A stretch of DNA of 64,000 nucleotides from Progne subis subis. Its lineage: Eukaryota > Chordata > Aves > Passeriformes > Hirundinidae. Shown piece by piece: positions 22,471 through 32,959 of this stretch. The stretch spans positions 1 to 64,000 of the forward strand of contig JAKJHU010000335.1 of NCBI GenBank assembly GCA_022316685.1, read 5' to 3'. Position numbers and translations under genes: made by a program. Below the pieces are notes generated by a model, which was given only the letters and a program-made list of their open reading frames with translations, ran no database searches and was not told the origin of the DNA. Each line of letters opens with the position of its first letter. Within the stretch, counting starts at the first letter, position 1.

Positions 22471-25000
22471 AGAAGAGTCCTTGATAAAACTGAAAATAGG
22501 TCCTCAAGAGTAAGAAATCACATTTTTGGTGGACACAGAAGCTACTAGGTCCACAGTAAGAAAATTACCACAAGGATGTGAAGTAAGTCATGAACGTGTC
22601 CCTGCAATTTGGAATATAAAGGAGAATTTTTTTAGGTTCCTGCAATTAAAAGAGTGCAGATTGAATTGGATAAAAAATTTGGACTGAATGATTTGTTATT
22701 ACTATCAGAGGCTGATAAAAATTTATTAGGAAGGGACTTAATAATAACCTTGGGGATTAAAATAACACCCTGTGAAGGAAAACTTATAATCCGTTCTTTA
22801 ACTGAAGAAGATCATTTCGACATTAGCGACACAGTTTGCTATACTGGGGAAGCAGGAAAATTAAACATTCAGCCCATTAGCATTGAAATACAGAACCCAG
22901 AAATCCCCATTTGAGTAAAACAATATCCGATATCACTGGAAGGTCGGAAGGGATTGAAACCGGTCGTTGAGAATTGAGTACATCAGGGGGTGTTGGAGTC
23001 CTGTGTGTCACCACATAATACCCCCATCCTGCCGGTAAAGAAGCCTGATGGTAGCTACCGACTAGTGCAGGATCTCAGAGCGGTAAATCAAAGAACCATT
23101 ACCCGCTGTCCAGGAGTAGCTAAGCCAGATCCCTCCTAATTACATTTGGTACAGTGTCGTGGATTTAAAGGATGCCTTTTGAACTTGCCCTCTGGATGAG
23201 GGCAGTAGGGATTGCCTTTGAGTAGGAGGACCCAGATACAGGTAGGAGAGAGCAATTAAGGTGAACGGTGTTACCGCAAGGTTTTACAGAGGCATCGAAT
23301 CTTTTTGGGAGGGCGTTAGAAAATCTTTGGAAGTCCTTTGAGTTACCCAAAGGAATTAAGCTGCTACAGTATGTAGATGATTTGCTAGTAGCAAGAGAAA
23401 ATGAAGAGGAGACTAGAAAGGTTATTATTAAGCTTCTAAATTTTCTGGGAGAAAACGGGCTGAAGATATCAAAGTCAAAATTGCAGTTTGTAGAGTCAGA
23501 AGTGCAGTGTTTAGGTCATTGGATTAGTAAGTGAAAGAAAAAGCTAGACCCTGAAACGGTTCCAGGAATATTGAACATAGGACCCCCAAAGTCTAAAAGA
23601 GAAATAAAGCCATTTTTGAGTCCCTTGGGTTATTGTAGGCAGTAGATAGAAGGGTTCACTAGAAAAGTAAAATTTCTAAATGAGAAATTAACTACCAATC
23701 ACTTGAAACGGGATGAAAGGGATCAGGAAAATTTTGAGCAAGTTAAAGAAGCCCTACTGCAAGCTCCTGTACTGAGTCTTCCCAATTTAGACAAGCCTTT
23801 CCAATTATTTGTTAATACAGTTGATCAAACACCTTATGAATATTGACTCAAAATTGGGCAGGAAGCCAAAATCCAGTAGGATATTATTCCAAATTATTGG
23901 ATCCAATTAGTAAAAGTTGGCCAACATGCCTGCAAGCTCTGGTAGCCACTGCTATGTTAGTAGAAGAAGCCCAAAAAGTAACCTTTGGGGCATCACTGGA
24001 AGTGTACACCCCCCTACTATATGGGGAATCCTTGCTAAAAAGGCTGAAAAATGGTTAATTGATAGCAGAATATTACAATATGAGGGTGTCTTGATAGCCT
24101 CCCCTGAATTAGAGCTGAAAATGACAAATATACAAAGCCCCACTCAGTTCCTTTATGGAGACCCAGGGGAAGAATTAATACATGATTGCACAGAGATCAT
24201 AGAATTACGAACAAAAATATGCCCAGATTTAAGAGAACAAGGATTAAAAACAGGAGAAAAATTGTTTATAGATGTATCATCCGGAGTGCTGGATGGAAGA
24301 AGGAAATCTGGGTATACCATAATTCGTGGAGAAAAACTGGAAGTGAAAGAATCTGGTCCCCTTAGCCTGTCCTGGTCAGCACAAGCCTGTGAACTCTATG
24401 CATTATTCTGTGCATTGCTGTTATTAAAAGATCGAGAAGGGACCATATACAGTGACTCAAAATATGCCTTTGGGGTAGTGCATACATTTAGAAAGAAAGA
24501 GGACTTATAAACACTCAAAGAAAAGGATTAGTGCACCAAGTATTGATAATTTCAAATTCTTAAAGCTTTGAAGAGTCCAAAAAAGATAGCAGTGGTTCAG
24601 GTGAAAGGCCACCAGAGGGGGAGGAACATTAAAACAAGAAGAAACGAATTGGCTGATGATGAAGCTAAGAAATCTGCCCTGAGGGAAAACAGCAATGTAA
24701 TTATGACTTTTCAGGAAGCAGGAACACAAAATCAAACACCATATTTTTCTTTAGCAGAAGTAGAAGCCATGAAAAACCTAGGAGCAACTCTAAAAGAGGG
24801 ACAATGGATTCTCCCTGACAAAATCACAGTTAAAATGGTAGAAAAAGTCTAGACTCATTCTTCAAGGGTAAAAGGACCTATACCCAATAAAGATTGGAAA
24901 ATTATTTTGACACCAGGAAACCTGAAAGTAAAGTTAAAAAAGACTTAAATTTGATTAAACCATTGTATTGCTTCCAAAATAAAGTTTAAAGTAAAACTGT
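22471..25000 (+). pseudogene. pol: ERV2 pro-pol, integrase mostly deleted
   Basis: The protease active site reads VDTEAT (22529-22546): the DTG glycine is replaced by Glu. The C-terminal LLGRDLI is present. Reverse transcriptase retains VKKPDGSYRLVQDLRAVNQ, VDLKDAF, LPQGFTEAS and YVDD (23370-23381), the class I form. Several stops and shifts lie between these segments. RNase H (24241-24850) retains a first Asp (FIDVSSG), Glu (ELYALF), YSDSKYAF and the C-terminal RNELADDEAKK. After 24852 only a short remnant resembling an integrase core start (DWKIILT, with the catalytic Asp lost) is seen. The zinc-binding domain and the rest of the D-D-E core are absent, so an internal deletion is likely. Confidence 0.88.
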
Positions 25001-25014
25001 AATTAATCCCCGAC

Positions 25015-25960
25015 ATGGCTGAAGAGAGCATTTGGTGCCCAGAGGCTATAGCTCATATGGAAAATCATTTTCGGCTGTGGATTTCACATAATGCTGCAAT
25101 ACAATTGGTGTGCCACCCACATATTGAAAGAATAACCCAGCCCCAGGATATTCAAGATATCCTTAGTACAGAAAGGTCAGAAGCTGCCATCCCACAGAGA
25201 GAAGTTTCCATGTTTCAGCAAGGTTGCTGCAAACACGGTCATCAGTGTGAGCGGTGTAAAGCACTGACCATGAAGTGGCTGAGACAAAGACATTGGCACA
25301 GAACAACTGTACCTTGGGACCAAAGAGATGTAGCTTTTATGATTAATTTTATACGATGTTTTAGTAGAGCAGAGCGAGACTTTAGAATGCACAATTGGGT
25401 TATAAGACAGATCAACTGTCACCGAGACACACAAAGCAGTCACACGCAGACAAGAGATTTTCGCAAGGCAGAGGTTCCTCCGATCCAGTTCACAGCTGAG
25501 AGAGCGGAGAGAGCCTCTTTGTTTATTTCTTACATTTTATACATTTGTGGGTCTAGCAGAAGATTGGCTTTTTGGAGTTTCCACCCCTCAGCCTCAGTGG
25601 CCAAACCAATTGTCAGTTACAATTGTTTTCAGGTTAGAAATATGCAAACAAAGGACAGAGAATGAAAAACAAAGGATTTGTTTATGTTACATCTGTGGGA
25701 AAAGGTAGGAAACTGCTCTAATATTCTACAGTAACTAAAAGATCTGACTCCATTTCAAAAGGCTTTGAAAACTCAGAAAAACCAGGGTAACAATCAACAT
25801 TGATACTTATATAATAGAAGATCAAGTACAAAGAGCATTGATTTATTTAGCGTATCACATGGAACAATTAGTGGCTTTGAGAACACTGCAAGAACATCAA
25901 AGGATAATAAAAGTAAGATGTGGATACAGTAGGGTTCCCAGAAACAACAGAAAAAGATAA
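25015..25960 (+). pseudogene. unassigned ORF a between pol and env (ERV2), split by solo LTR
   Basis: From ATG 25015 the frame is open for 134 codons to 25416, where a solo LTR is inserted. After the LTR and its repeated target (25799) the same phase is open for 53 more codons to TAA 25958-25960. The gene was thus intact, at about 187 codons, when the LTR arrived. The N-terminal part is rich in Trp, His and Cys, with a cluster at residues 71-81 (CCKHGHQCERC). The C-terminal end is basic (NNRKR). No signal peptide or membrane segment. I do not recognise it; position and composition suggest a viral accessory protein. Translating into the LTR gives a spurious tail. Confidence 0.6.
25417..25792 (-). 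mobile_element. solo LTR of the ERV3 family
   Basis: 376 bp, the same family and same orientation as the LTRs at 34607-34993 and 41158-41547. Flanked by a perfect 6-bp target duplication, atcaac (25411-25416 and 25793-25798). It arose by LTR-LTR recombination of a provirus nested in ERV2. Confidence 0.95.
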
Positions 25961-26064
25961 ATTGTCTTACTTAACCTGTTCAGGTTATAAAACTCCTTTG
26001 ATAGTTAACAATTAAATGTTTGTGTTTTGTAATTGCTACTAACTTTAATTTATTAGAAAAATAA

Positions 26065-26453
26065 GGCGTCCTGGATTGGCTGTTGACGGCAACTCCACTG
26101 AGTTTGGAGTCAGAAGAACGCCAGCTAGAAGGGATTAGACACTTCCTTGAAAAATGGGAACAGCCTGAACACATTGAAAATCTTTTAAGAGGCCTTGAGC
26201 AACTAACATTAACAGATTTCATTGAAGAATTACAATTACAGAAAAGAGATTGGAAACACCCCTTACTAAAAGAGTCCAAGAACAAGTAACACACTGGGAG
26301 TGTACTAAGCATGGCTTAGAGTGTCGCCCATGGGTTTGTGTTATTTGTGCACTTTGCCGTAATTTGTGGTGGAGAATAACAAGAGCAGAAGAGAGAGAGA
26401 GACAATTGATTTGTTTAACTTGCTTAGATTGCATGCGTGAACAGTTAATTTAA
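26065..26453 (+). pseudogene. unassigned Cys-rich ORF b/c (ERV2), one frameshift
   Basis: Two overlapping open frames. The first (26065-26289) encodes an acidic helical segment with no ATG. The second (26226-26453) is Cys-rich, and I read the pair as one gene broken by a frameshift in the overlap. Counting from TTG 26250, the Cys-rich part has C18, C25, then R-P-W-V-x3-C-x2-C-R at 26-37 and CLTC at 55-58, followed by another Cys. This spacing matches the ERV1 Cys-rich ORF almost exactly, and both genes sit between pol and env. A zinc-binding fold is likely; function is unknown. Lack of an ATG suggests a spliced message or loss of the start. Confidence 0.55.
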
Positions 26454-26839
26454 AAAGCTTTGTCAGAGATTTTTTTTTAACACCTTTAAGATATGAAGAT
26501 GGAACCTTTTATGCAGTGGTTCAATTAATAGAAAATTTAGACCAATGAGTTTTTACTATATTAGCTTTTGACAGGGTAAGAGAGCAAACAATTCATAGTA
26601 TTATAGACCACTGTATCATAATTAACAGTTTCTGTGGAGAAGGAATTTGTGTGCCACGCTATAGACACATTTCTTACGTGAATTGGCATTGCGAATGTGC
26701 TGTTGGTGGTGATGAAGATTTTATAAATATCCCCGACATCAGAGCAAAAATCTACCAACAAATCAGGTTGTTACCTGAAGTAGTGAAAAAGCAAATCTTA
26801 TTGTGGTTGGCACATCTCCAGAGCTTTGGTTTAGACTAA
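26441..26839 (+). pseudogene. unassigned ORF d (ERV2), one TGA
   Basis: Open in one frame from 26441 to TAA 26837-26839, apart from a TGA at 26546-26548. It overlaps the end of the Cys-rich ORF. The product would be about 130 residues, with a few Cys/His (HWxCxC-type near 26690) and a Leu-rich C-terminal helix (LLPEVVKKQILLWLAHL). It lies 95 bases before the env ATG. No known domain recognised. It may be a third accessory gene or a 5' extension of the env leader region. Confidence 0.45.
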
Positions 26840-26933
26840 AAGAGGAAGTAGCTGACTAACCCAGAAAAAGAGAGAGAGAGAGAGGGCAGTGCTGCGAGAA
26901 CTGTGAGTAATCTCTGCCATCCTTGAAACAAAC

Positions 26934-29249
26934 ATGAGGCCAAGGGTACCAGTGAGACCAAATGCACCAGTGACTAGATCCCAGGATATAAACTTTGCTG
27001 CCAAGAATCCTGACATCTTGGCCCTTGGCTGCAACCCAAAGGGCCTTGAGGATGGTAGAAAGTCAAAACTCCTGAGGATTATTTTCACTGTGTTTGTCGT
27101 GATGTCCTTGGCAACTGGGCAAACCTATGGAGCCACTCTGGACAGAGTCCATGAGAGAAGGGAATGAGCAATGCAGGAACAAACAATAATAGAACAAGCA
27201 GCACAAGAGCGAGCAATGGGAGAACAATACATGCAAAAACAAAGTCCCAATAATGTTGATCCCTGTAATAAATGCCATCACTCCATGTGGGTCAAGGACA
27301 AGATGGAATTTGTGTTCGTGGCACATCCACATGTTAATGATCTCTCCAAGATCACAGCAATTTTATAGAAATTGTTTTTAAAAATAGAAAAATGGATTGG
27401 GTAGGGAAAAAATTTAGGATTTAATGGACCAGCTCCTTATCCTTACAGTGATCAAATTTGTCCTCAATATGGAAACCTTTTTTTTTTTTTGTTTTGAGAA
27501 AGATGAGAATGGAAATGATCCAAGTACAGGTATAGGAGGTACAGCACTAAGGAAAAAAAAGAAGAAAAACTAAAAGAAACAAACAAAAGATGTAAAAAAG
27601 CATAGGGAAAGAATTAAAGGAACTGGATAAGCTGTATGAACAATTAAAACAGCAGTATAGCAACTGGGATTTGACAACCTCAACTAAGAAATTTTTTGTA
27701 TATTTGATGCAAGAAATTGCTACGGAATTAGGATTATCCAAATGCTGGATCTGTGGGAATGGCTGAAAGATGGCTGTGGAGAGGTGAGAGTCTAGCTCCA
27801 AAACAATTTTTTAAATGGAATCATACTCAAGTTTTCAAGACATTAAAATGACCTGAAGGATGGATTTTGAGTCATCAAGTAATTGGAACAGTCTGTGTGA
27901 CTCAAGAAGGAAGGAAATATAATGAAGTAGTAGGATATACTCCTTGTATATCTACCTTAGCAGTTAATTCAGATAATAAAACTAAGGCCTGGTGACCAAA
28001 AACTTTTACTGGGTATTGGGGAAAAACAAAGGAAATGAATTGTGAGTGGAATAATCAAACTGGTTTGTGCTGGCATAAAAGTCCTGGACCTAACCCCTAC
28101 CAGTATACAAAAGACCTGAAAACCTACTGGGAACAACAAGAAAAAACAGAGAGTAAATGGAAAACCCCTGATGGAATACATTGCATTTGTGGGCAATGAG
28201 CATAGAGTGAATTACCTCGAAAGTGGGAGGGAACCTGTACCTTAGGAGTTATACGACCCTCCTTCTTCATCATCCCAAGGTCTAGGAGCAATATATTGGG
28301 AACACCACTTGATGAGACTCTAGAAAGGAATAAAAGAGATTTAAACCTTGACTTCCCAAAGGCAGGGGGAAACCAGGAATGGGGGGAAGACAAATGGCCT
28401 GCAGAAAGAATCATAGCGTATTATGACCCAGCAACTTGGGCTGAGGATGGATCTTGGGGATATAGGACCCCAATTTATCTATTGAATTGGTTGATAAGAC
28501 TCCAGGCAGTAGTGGAGTTTGTATCAAACCATACTTCTGATGCCCTAAAGTTACTGGCCAAGCAGCATTCACAAATGTGAGCATTTGTATATCAAACCAG
28601 AATTGCCCTAGATTATCTGTTGGCTGAAGAAGGGGGAGTTTGAGGAAGATTTAACAAATCTGAGTGCTGTGTGCAGAGAGATGATCATGGGGAAGCCATC
28701 ACAAAACTTGCTGGAGAAATTCAAAGGGTGGCACACGTACCAGTTCAAAAGTGGAATTCTATTCTAAAAACGGATTGGTGGGATAACCTCTTTGGAGGAG
28801 CCTGGTGGAAGAAGGTGGGATTTATGCTGTTATGTTCTGGATTAGGATTGTTATTCTTACCATGCATGATTCCATGTCTTATTAGACAAATCCACCCAGT
28901 GATACACGGAATGGAAATTACAGCAATGCCCATTGATCCAGAATTGGCAGCAAAAGGGAAACCAGATTCTTTGATGGTATTAAAAGCTAGACCTACTCGC
29001 ACTCAAAAGAAAGGACCCGAGGAGATGTTGACTGAACATGAAGAGACTACTTTAGCACAAGAAATGTCAACCAAATTTGAGAAGGAATGCGAAAAGCTTG
29101 ATGCAGCATGGGAGATGTTAGAAAAATTAGAGGCTGAAATGAGAGAGCATGAAAACCTGGATTATTGGGAATATAGAAGAAATCGAGATTCAGTTTTAAT
29201 TAAATGCATGAATCAATATGATTATAAAGAGATATCATGGAAATTGTAA
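26934..29249 (+). pseudogene. env: ERV2 env, multiple stops, long cytoplasmic tail
   Basis: The ATG at 26934 starts a long leader with a hydrophobic core (LLRIIFTVFVVMSLATG). A TGA follows at 27165-27167 and more stops and shifts through the surface subunit. A CWIC motif (27743-27754) corresponds to the gamma-type C-x-x-C. The transmembrane subunit has heptad-like sequence, an ALDYLLAEEGG segment, and a C-x6-C-C whose first Cys is now TGA (28641-28643). After the membrane anchor (GFMLLCSGLGLLFLPCMIPCL) there are about 120 more residues, charged and probably coiled-coil (28920-29249). This tail is far longer than the ~30-40 residues usual in gammaretroviruses. The gene ends 4 bases before the 3' LTR. 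Confidence 0.88.
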
Positions 29250-29253
29250 TAAA

Positions 29254-30080
29254 TGAAAATGATTCATGCTAATTGTAACTGTATCAATATTTTAATAATA
29301 TATATGTTTTAAAATTGTTTTTATAAAGTAGTAAAGTAAAAAGTAGATGTGATTACTGTTGCAAAGCAGATGGGCCCCTTGGTAGACGCTCCATGAGAAA
29401 AATAAGATACAGGATGCAGTTTGAGATAAGCAAGAGTCTCAAAGCTGGATTGGCCAAAGCTGGGACTACTCCAAGGTAGAGAGATGGGCCCTTTGCAGAT
29501 GTGATGGGATACAGGATGTCTTAAGATAGAACTGGCCTTGAGACGGACAGTGTTGGGACTATTCCAAGGTAGGGAGTTTGGGAGCTGGTTTGATCCATGA
29601 AATAATTACTTTTTGGAACATAATGCTTAGTTATATATAACACAAAACTTAGAGCACACGTGCAACCATTAAGGCTATTCATAGGATGTGAGGAAGATGC
29701 TGAGCCTTCCTCTGAAGAAGACCAACAAAAAGCCAAGAAGACCCCCTAACAACAAGTGGAGCATGAGGTATGTAGGATAGTGTTGTAGATTTTAAGAATT
29801 GAAAATAGGAGGAGATTCACGGGAAATATTATTGAATATATATTAGCATAAATTATGTAAGTTTAAGTTAGACTGCTTTGTTTTGTACGTGAGGTAGGGT
29901 GAGAAGCCCCCCCTCAGTACCCCGGTCAATTTTGATTATGCTTTATCCAAACAGTACTTATCTTTAATTAATCACTGCCGAATTTTTGTATATGCTTGAT
30001 TATAAAATCCTACTTAAATAAAATTGCATTGCTGCTAAATTCAACTTTGTTGCTTATTAAATTAGACATAGAGAGCTTAA
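29254..30080 (+). repeat. ERV2 3' LTR
   Basis: Matches 19152-19986 with roughly 8% difference by eye. TATA-type 'tataaaat' near 30001 and AATAAA at 30017-30022, a signal that is mutated in the 5' copy. The last bases diverge, so the end is approximate. Confidence 0.85.
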
Positions 30081-30170
30081 TTTAAAATCCTTCCTTCCTT
30101 CCTTCCCTCCTTTTTCCTTCCTCCTTTTCTTCTCTCTCTCTCATTTCTTTCTTTCTTTCTTTCTTGGGAG
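30081..30170. repeat. pyrimidine microsatellite (CTTCC/CTTT)
   Basis: Runs of ccttcc, tctctc and ctttctttc directly after the ERV2 LTR. Confidence 0.9.
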
Positions 30171-30449
30171 CAGGTACCCTTACCCTCCCAAAATCACTAC
30201 CACACCACCTCAGCCCTGCACAGCACAGCACCTTAAACTCAGCCTTCCCAATTTCAAGGCAACCTCCCACAAGATACTTCCAGATCTCAAAATGTCTAAA
30301 AGCACCAGCAGCCTTTAAAAACTGCTTCCTGATTTCCCTCCATCTACTCCCCTACGCCAAGAGCACAAACCACCCCATCCCCCCATTGCAATCCCTACTC
30401 CTCCCAACTTTACTACCACCCCCACACTGCAATCCCCACATTACACTGC

Positions 30450-30616
30450 CCCATCCCATCCCATCCCATCCGATGCATCCCATCCCATCCCATCCCATCC
30501 CATCCCGTCCCGTCCCGTCCCGTCCCGTCCCGTCCCGTCCCATCCCATCCCATCCCATCCCATCCCATCCCATCCCATCCCATCCCATCCCATCCCATCC
30601 CATCCCATCCCATCCC
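30450..30616. repeat. pentanucleotide array (CCCAT)n with a CCCGT block
   Basis: About 33 units of CCCAT, interrupted by one degenerate spot (ccgatg, 30470-30475) and by seven consecutive CCCGT units (30506-30540). Long ORFs on both strands across this array are artefacts of the 5-bp period. Confidence 0.97.
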
Positions 30617-31425
30617 TTCTGGGCAGGAAGTCCCCTCCAACCAGCCCTTGCACACTTCCAGCCATTCCAGGACAGCCGCAGCTTTTCCTCCCACTCTGTG
30701 CCAGGGCCCCACCGCCCTCCCAGGGAACAAGTCCATCCCCACATCCCAGCTCACCCTGGCCCCAAGCAGCGTCCAGCCATGGCCTGTGTCCTGGCGCTGC
30801 AGGCCCTTGGCAAGAGTCTCTCCCAGCCAGCAATTCCTGCTCTTCCCTGCTCTGGGGCAGCAGCTGCAAGTTGATTTGCTCCCTGGGCTCTGGCCCAGCC
30901 CCAAGCCAGGGCCAGGACCTTTCCCCAGAGCTCTGCAACCACTGCAATGGTCACAGCTGCTAGGCTGCTGCAGCTCCAGGAGCCTTTGGACATCACTCCC
31001 GGGAATGCCCAGGCTGCCACTGTTGGGCTGTCTGTGCAGGGCCAGGGCCTGCACTCCATGATCCCGCTGCCTCCCTCCCAGCTCAGCCCCTTCTGCAGTT
31101 CTCACCCTTGGGCTCAGCCTTTGTGTCTCCTCCAGGCGCTGGCAGAGCTCTTGGGGCCGGGGCAGGAGCGGCACAGCCCCAGCGTTCCCCTCTCTGTGAC
31201 ACCACGGTGGGGACAGCTCCAACGTTCCCTGCCTGGAGACGCTCCAAGGGAAGCGTCCAGAGCCACAGCCAGACAGCAAAACTGAGCGGGCACTGAGCAC
31301 CCCCGGCCTGGGCTGATGTGCATTGCTGTGCACACAGCTCGGGGAAGGTCCCCCTGGCCACCTCCAGTGCCACAGGCAAGTGTCACATAGAGTTACAGAG
31401 CTCTGCCCAGAGCTGCAAGGCGGAG
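30617..31425. other. anonymous GC-rich DNA
   Basis: Long overlapping ORFs exist on both strands, but none shows a domain, and composition explains them. No gene supported. Confidence 0.5.
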
Positions 31426-31429
31426 TTAA

Positions 31430-31700
31430 TTAAAAAAAAGGGGAAAAAAAAAAAAAGAAAACAAACAAACAAACAAACAAAAAACCCCAAAAAACAAACA
31501 AAAAAAAACCCTGCCAAACCCCAAAAAACCTGCAAAAACACCTCCAAGGCAAAATAGAAAAATCCCTACCCCCTATTAAAAAGCACAGAAAACTCCCCAC
31601 CAAAAACAAATAAAGACACAACCCACCAAAACAAAGAACTAGACCCAGACAAAAAAACACGCAAAAAAGAAAGACAAAAAAAAAATCAAGAAAAAGAACT
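31430..31700. repeat. A-rich low-complexity tract
   Basis: Adenine runs with caaacaaac and aaaaccccaaaa groups. No gene. Confidence 0.85.
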
Positions 31701-31769
31701 TCCCCCAAGCAGAGCTGTTCCATCCCTCAGTTCTCACACCAGCAGGTACGAAAGACCTGTGGCTGCAAA

Positions 31770-32129
31770 AAATGAGGATTCATTGGGCACTTTTGCAGTA
31801 AAAGCAGGTTTAGGACAGGATTTCAGCAGAACTGTTCTTAGTTGAGTGAAAAGGCTGCTTTGGCAGTTGCAGGGCCATCGTAAATGCAGACCCTCAGCCC
31901 ACAGGGGAGAAAAGGGTTCTGAATTCCCCTCCCCCCACACACAAACCCTGTTCCCAGGCTGCTCCACACACAGGATCCTTCTGGAGGACTGCAGAAAACT
32001 GAGAGGCAGCTCTGCCTTCTCCATGTTCTGTGTCCTAAAGCTGCCTGGGAGAAGAAATTTAGGCTCAGCTCCGGTGGCACAATCCCTCCTGGCCCAGGGC
32101 ACAGCACCAGGAAGGTCTTTGTGTGCCAA
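31770..32129 (+). repeat. duplicated block, partner 10-355
   Basis: Close to the first 355 bases of the window in the same orientation, with scattered substitutions. The match ends sharply after 'ggtctttgtgtgc'. Confidence 0.85.
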
Positions 32130-32639
32130 GGCTTTGCTGCAGCCAAGGAAAGCTCCTTGCTCAGGGTCACCTTTCCTGCTCAGCCAGAGCCCCGAGTGCC
32201 CCAGCAGCAGCAGAGCATGGCAGCATTGCCACGGGCTGGCACAGGAGGGGGAGATTTCCCCCTCGACAGAGGCTCATATTCCAGTTGTTGCATTCAGGCA
32301 GCTCCAGCTCCGTCAGCTTTGGTTGCACAGCAGCTGGAAATGCAAGTGCAGGAGCTCTGTTCATGCCCAGCCACAGCAGGTGACAGCAAGGACAGGGTCC
32401 TGGCAGCGTGACATTTGCAGAGAGAGCCTTCAGCAAAAGCTGGAGGCTGGAACTCTGTGCAGAAAATGCCCCGGCAGTCTCTGCAGAGAGGCAAAAGGAG
32501 CAAAGTTTCAGTTCTGGCCTGGCTAGGGAACACCAAAATGGTTCCTTTTCACAGCAAGGTTCCGTTGCTGGGTGTTCTCCGAGCCCCAGAGGAGAGCCCA
32601 GGGGACCAAGGAACTGAGAGCGGGGTCTGTGCAGGAGCT
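32130..32639. other. anonymous DNA
   Basis: No feature recognised. The minus-strand ORF spanning this and the CpG island (32167-33330) contains low-complexity Lys runs from the T tract and no domain, so it is not called. Confidence 0.5.
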
Positions 32640-32928
32640 GGGCACAGCGAGAGAGCCCATGCTGAAGGTCAGCCCCGGGGCGGGCAGGGACTGGGAGGGG
32701 GCAGAGCCCGGGGGTCCCGCAGAGCCTCCCTGCTCCAAAGCCCCGCCTGCGCCAGCGGGGCAGCTGCCGGGAGCCGTGTGCCAGGGCCGGGCCGCAGGTG
32801 GGTGTTCCAAGTGCCTCCAGGGGAGCAGCTTTTTGTCCCGATCCGGGGGCATTCCCATGGGGTTGTGGTCCCTGGGAAGGTGCAGGAGGACAGGGTGGAA
32901 GTGGTTGGGTTATGGCTTTGTGTTTTGG

Positions 32929-32959
<31 letters not shown>

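Larger units (their letters stand above)
19152..30080 (+). mobile_element. ERV2: older class I (gamma-like) provirus
   Basis: A 10.9-kb provirus with ~830-bp LTRs that differ by roughly 8% by eye. It has a tRNA-Phe-type primer site, a ~1-kb leader, gag with PPPY, a single-frame-type pro-pol with YVDD, and env with CWIC and a damaged C-x6-C-C. Integrase is nearly all missing. Between pol and env lie about 1.9 kb of small unassigned ORFs. Every major gene carries stops or shifts. A solo LTR of the ERV3 family (25417-25792) is nested in it, so ERV2 is older than that insertion. Clear target-site duplications were not found. Confidence 0.93.

Noticed and set aside
25417..25665. C-terminal half of the 217-codon ORF starting at 25015
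   Set aside because: These codons lie in a solo LTR flanked by target duplications; they are not part of the original ERV2 gene.
30413..31333. Minus-strand ORF of about 306 codons with repeated Gly-Trp-Asp-Gly-Met
   Set aside because: It is translation of the CCCAT pentamer array; every frame on both strands is open because the unit lacks stops.
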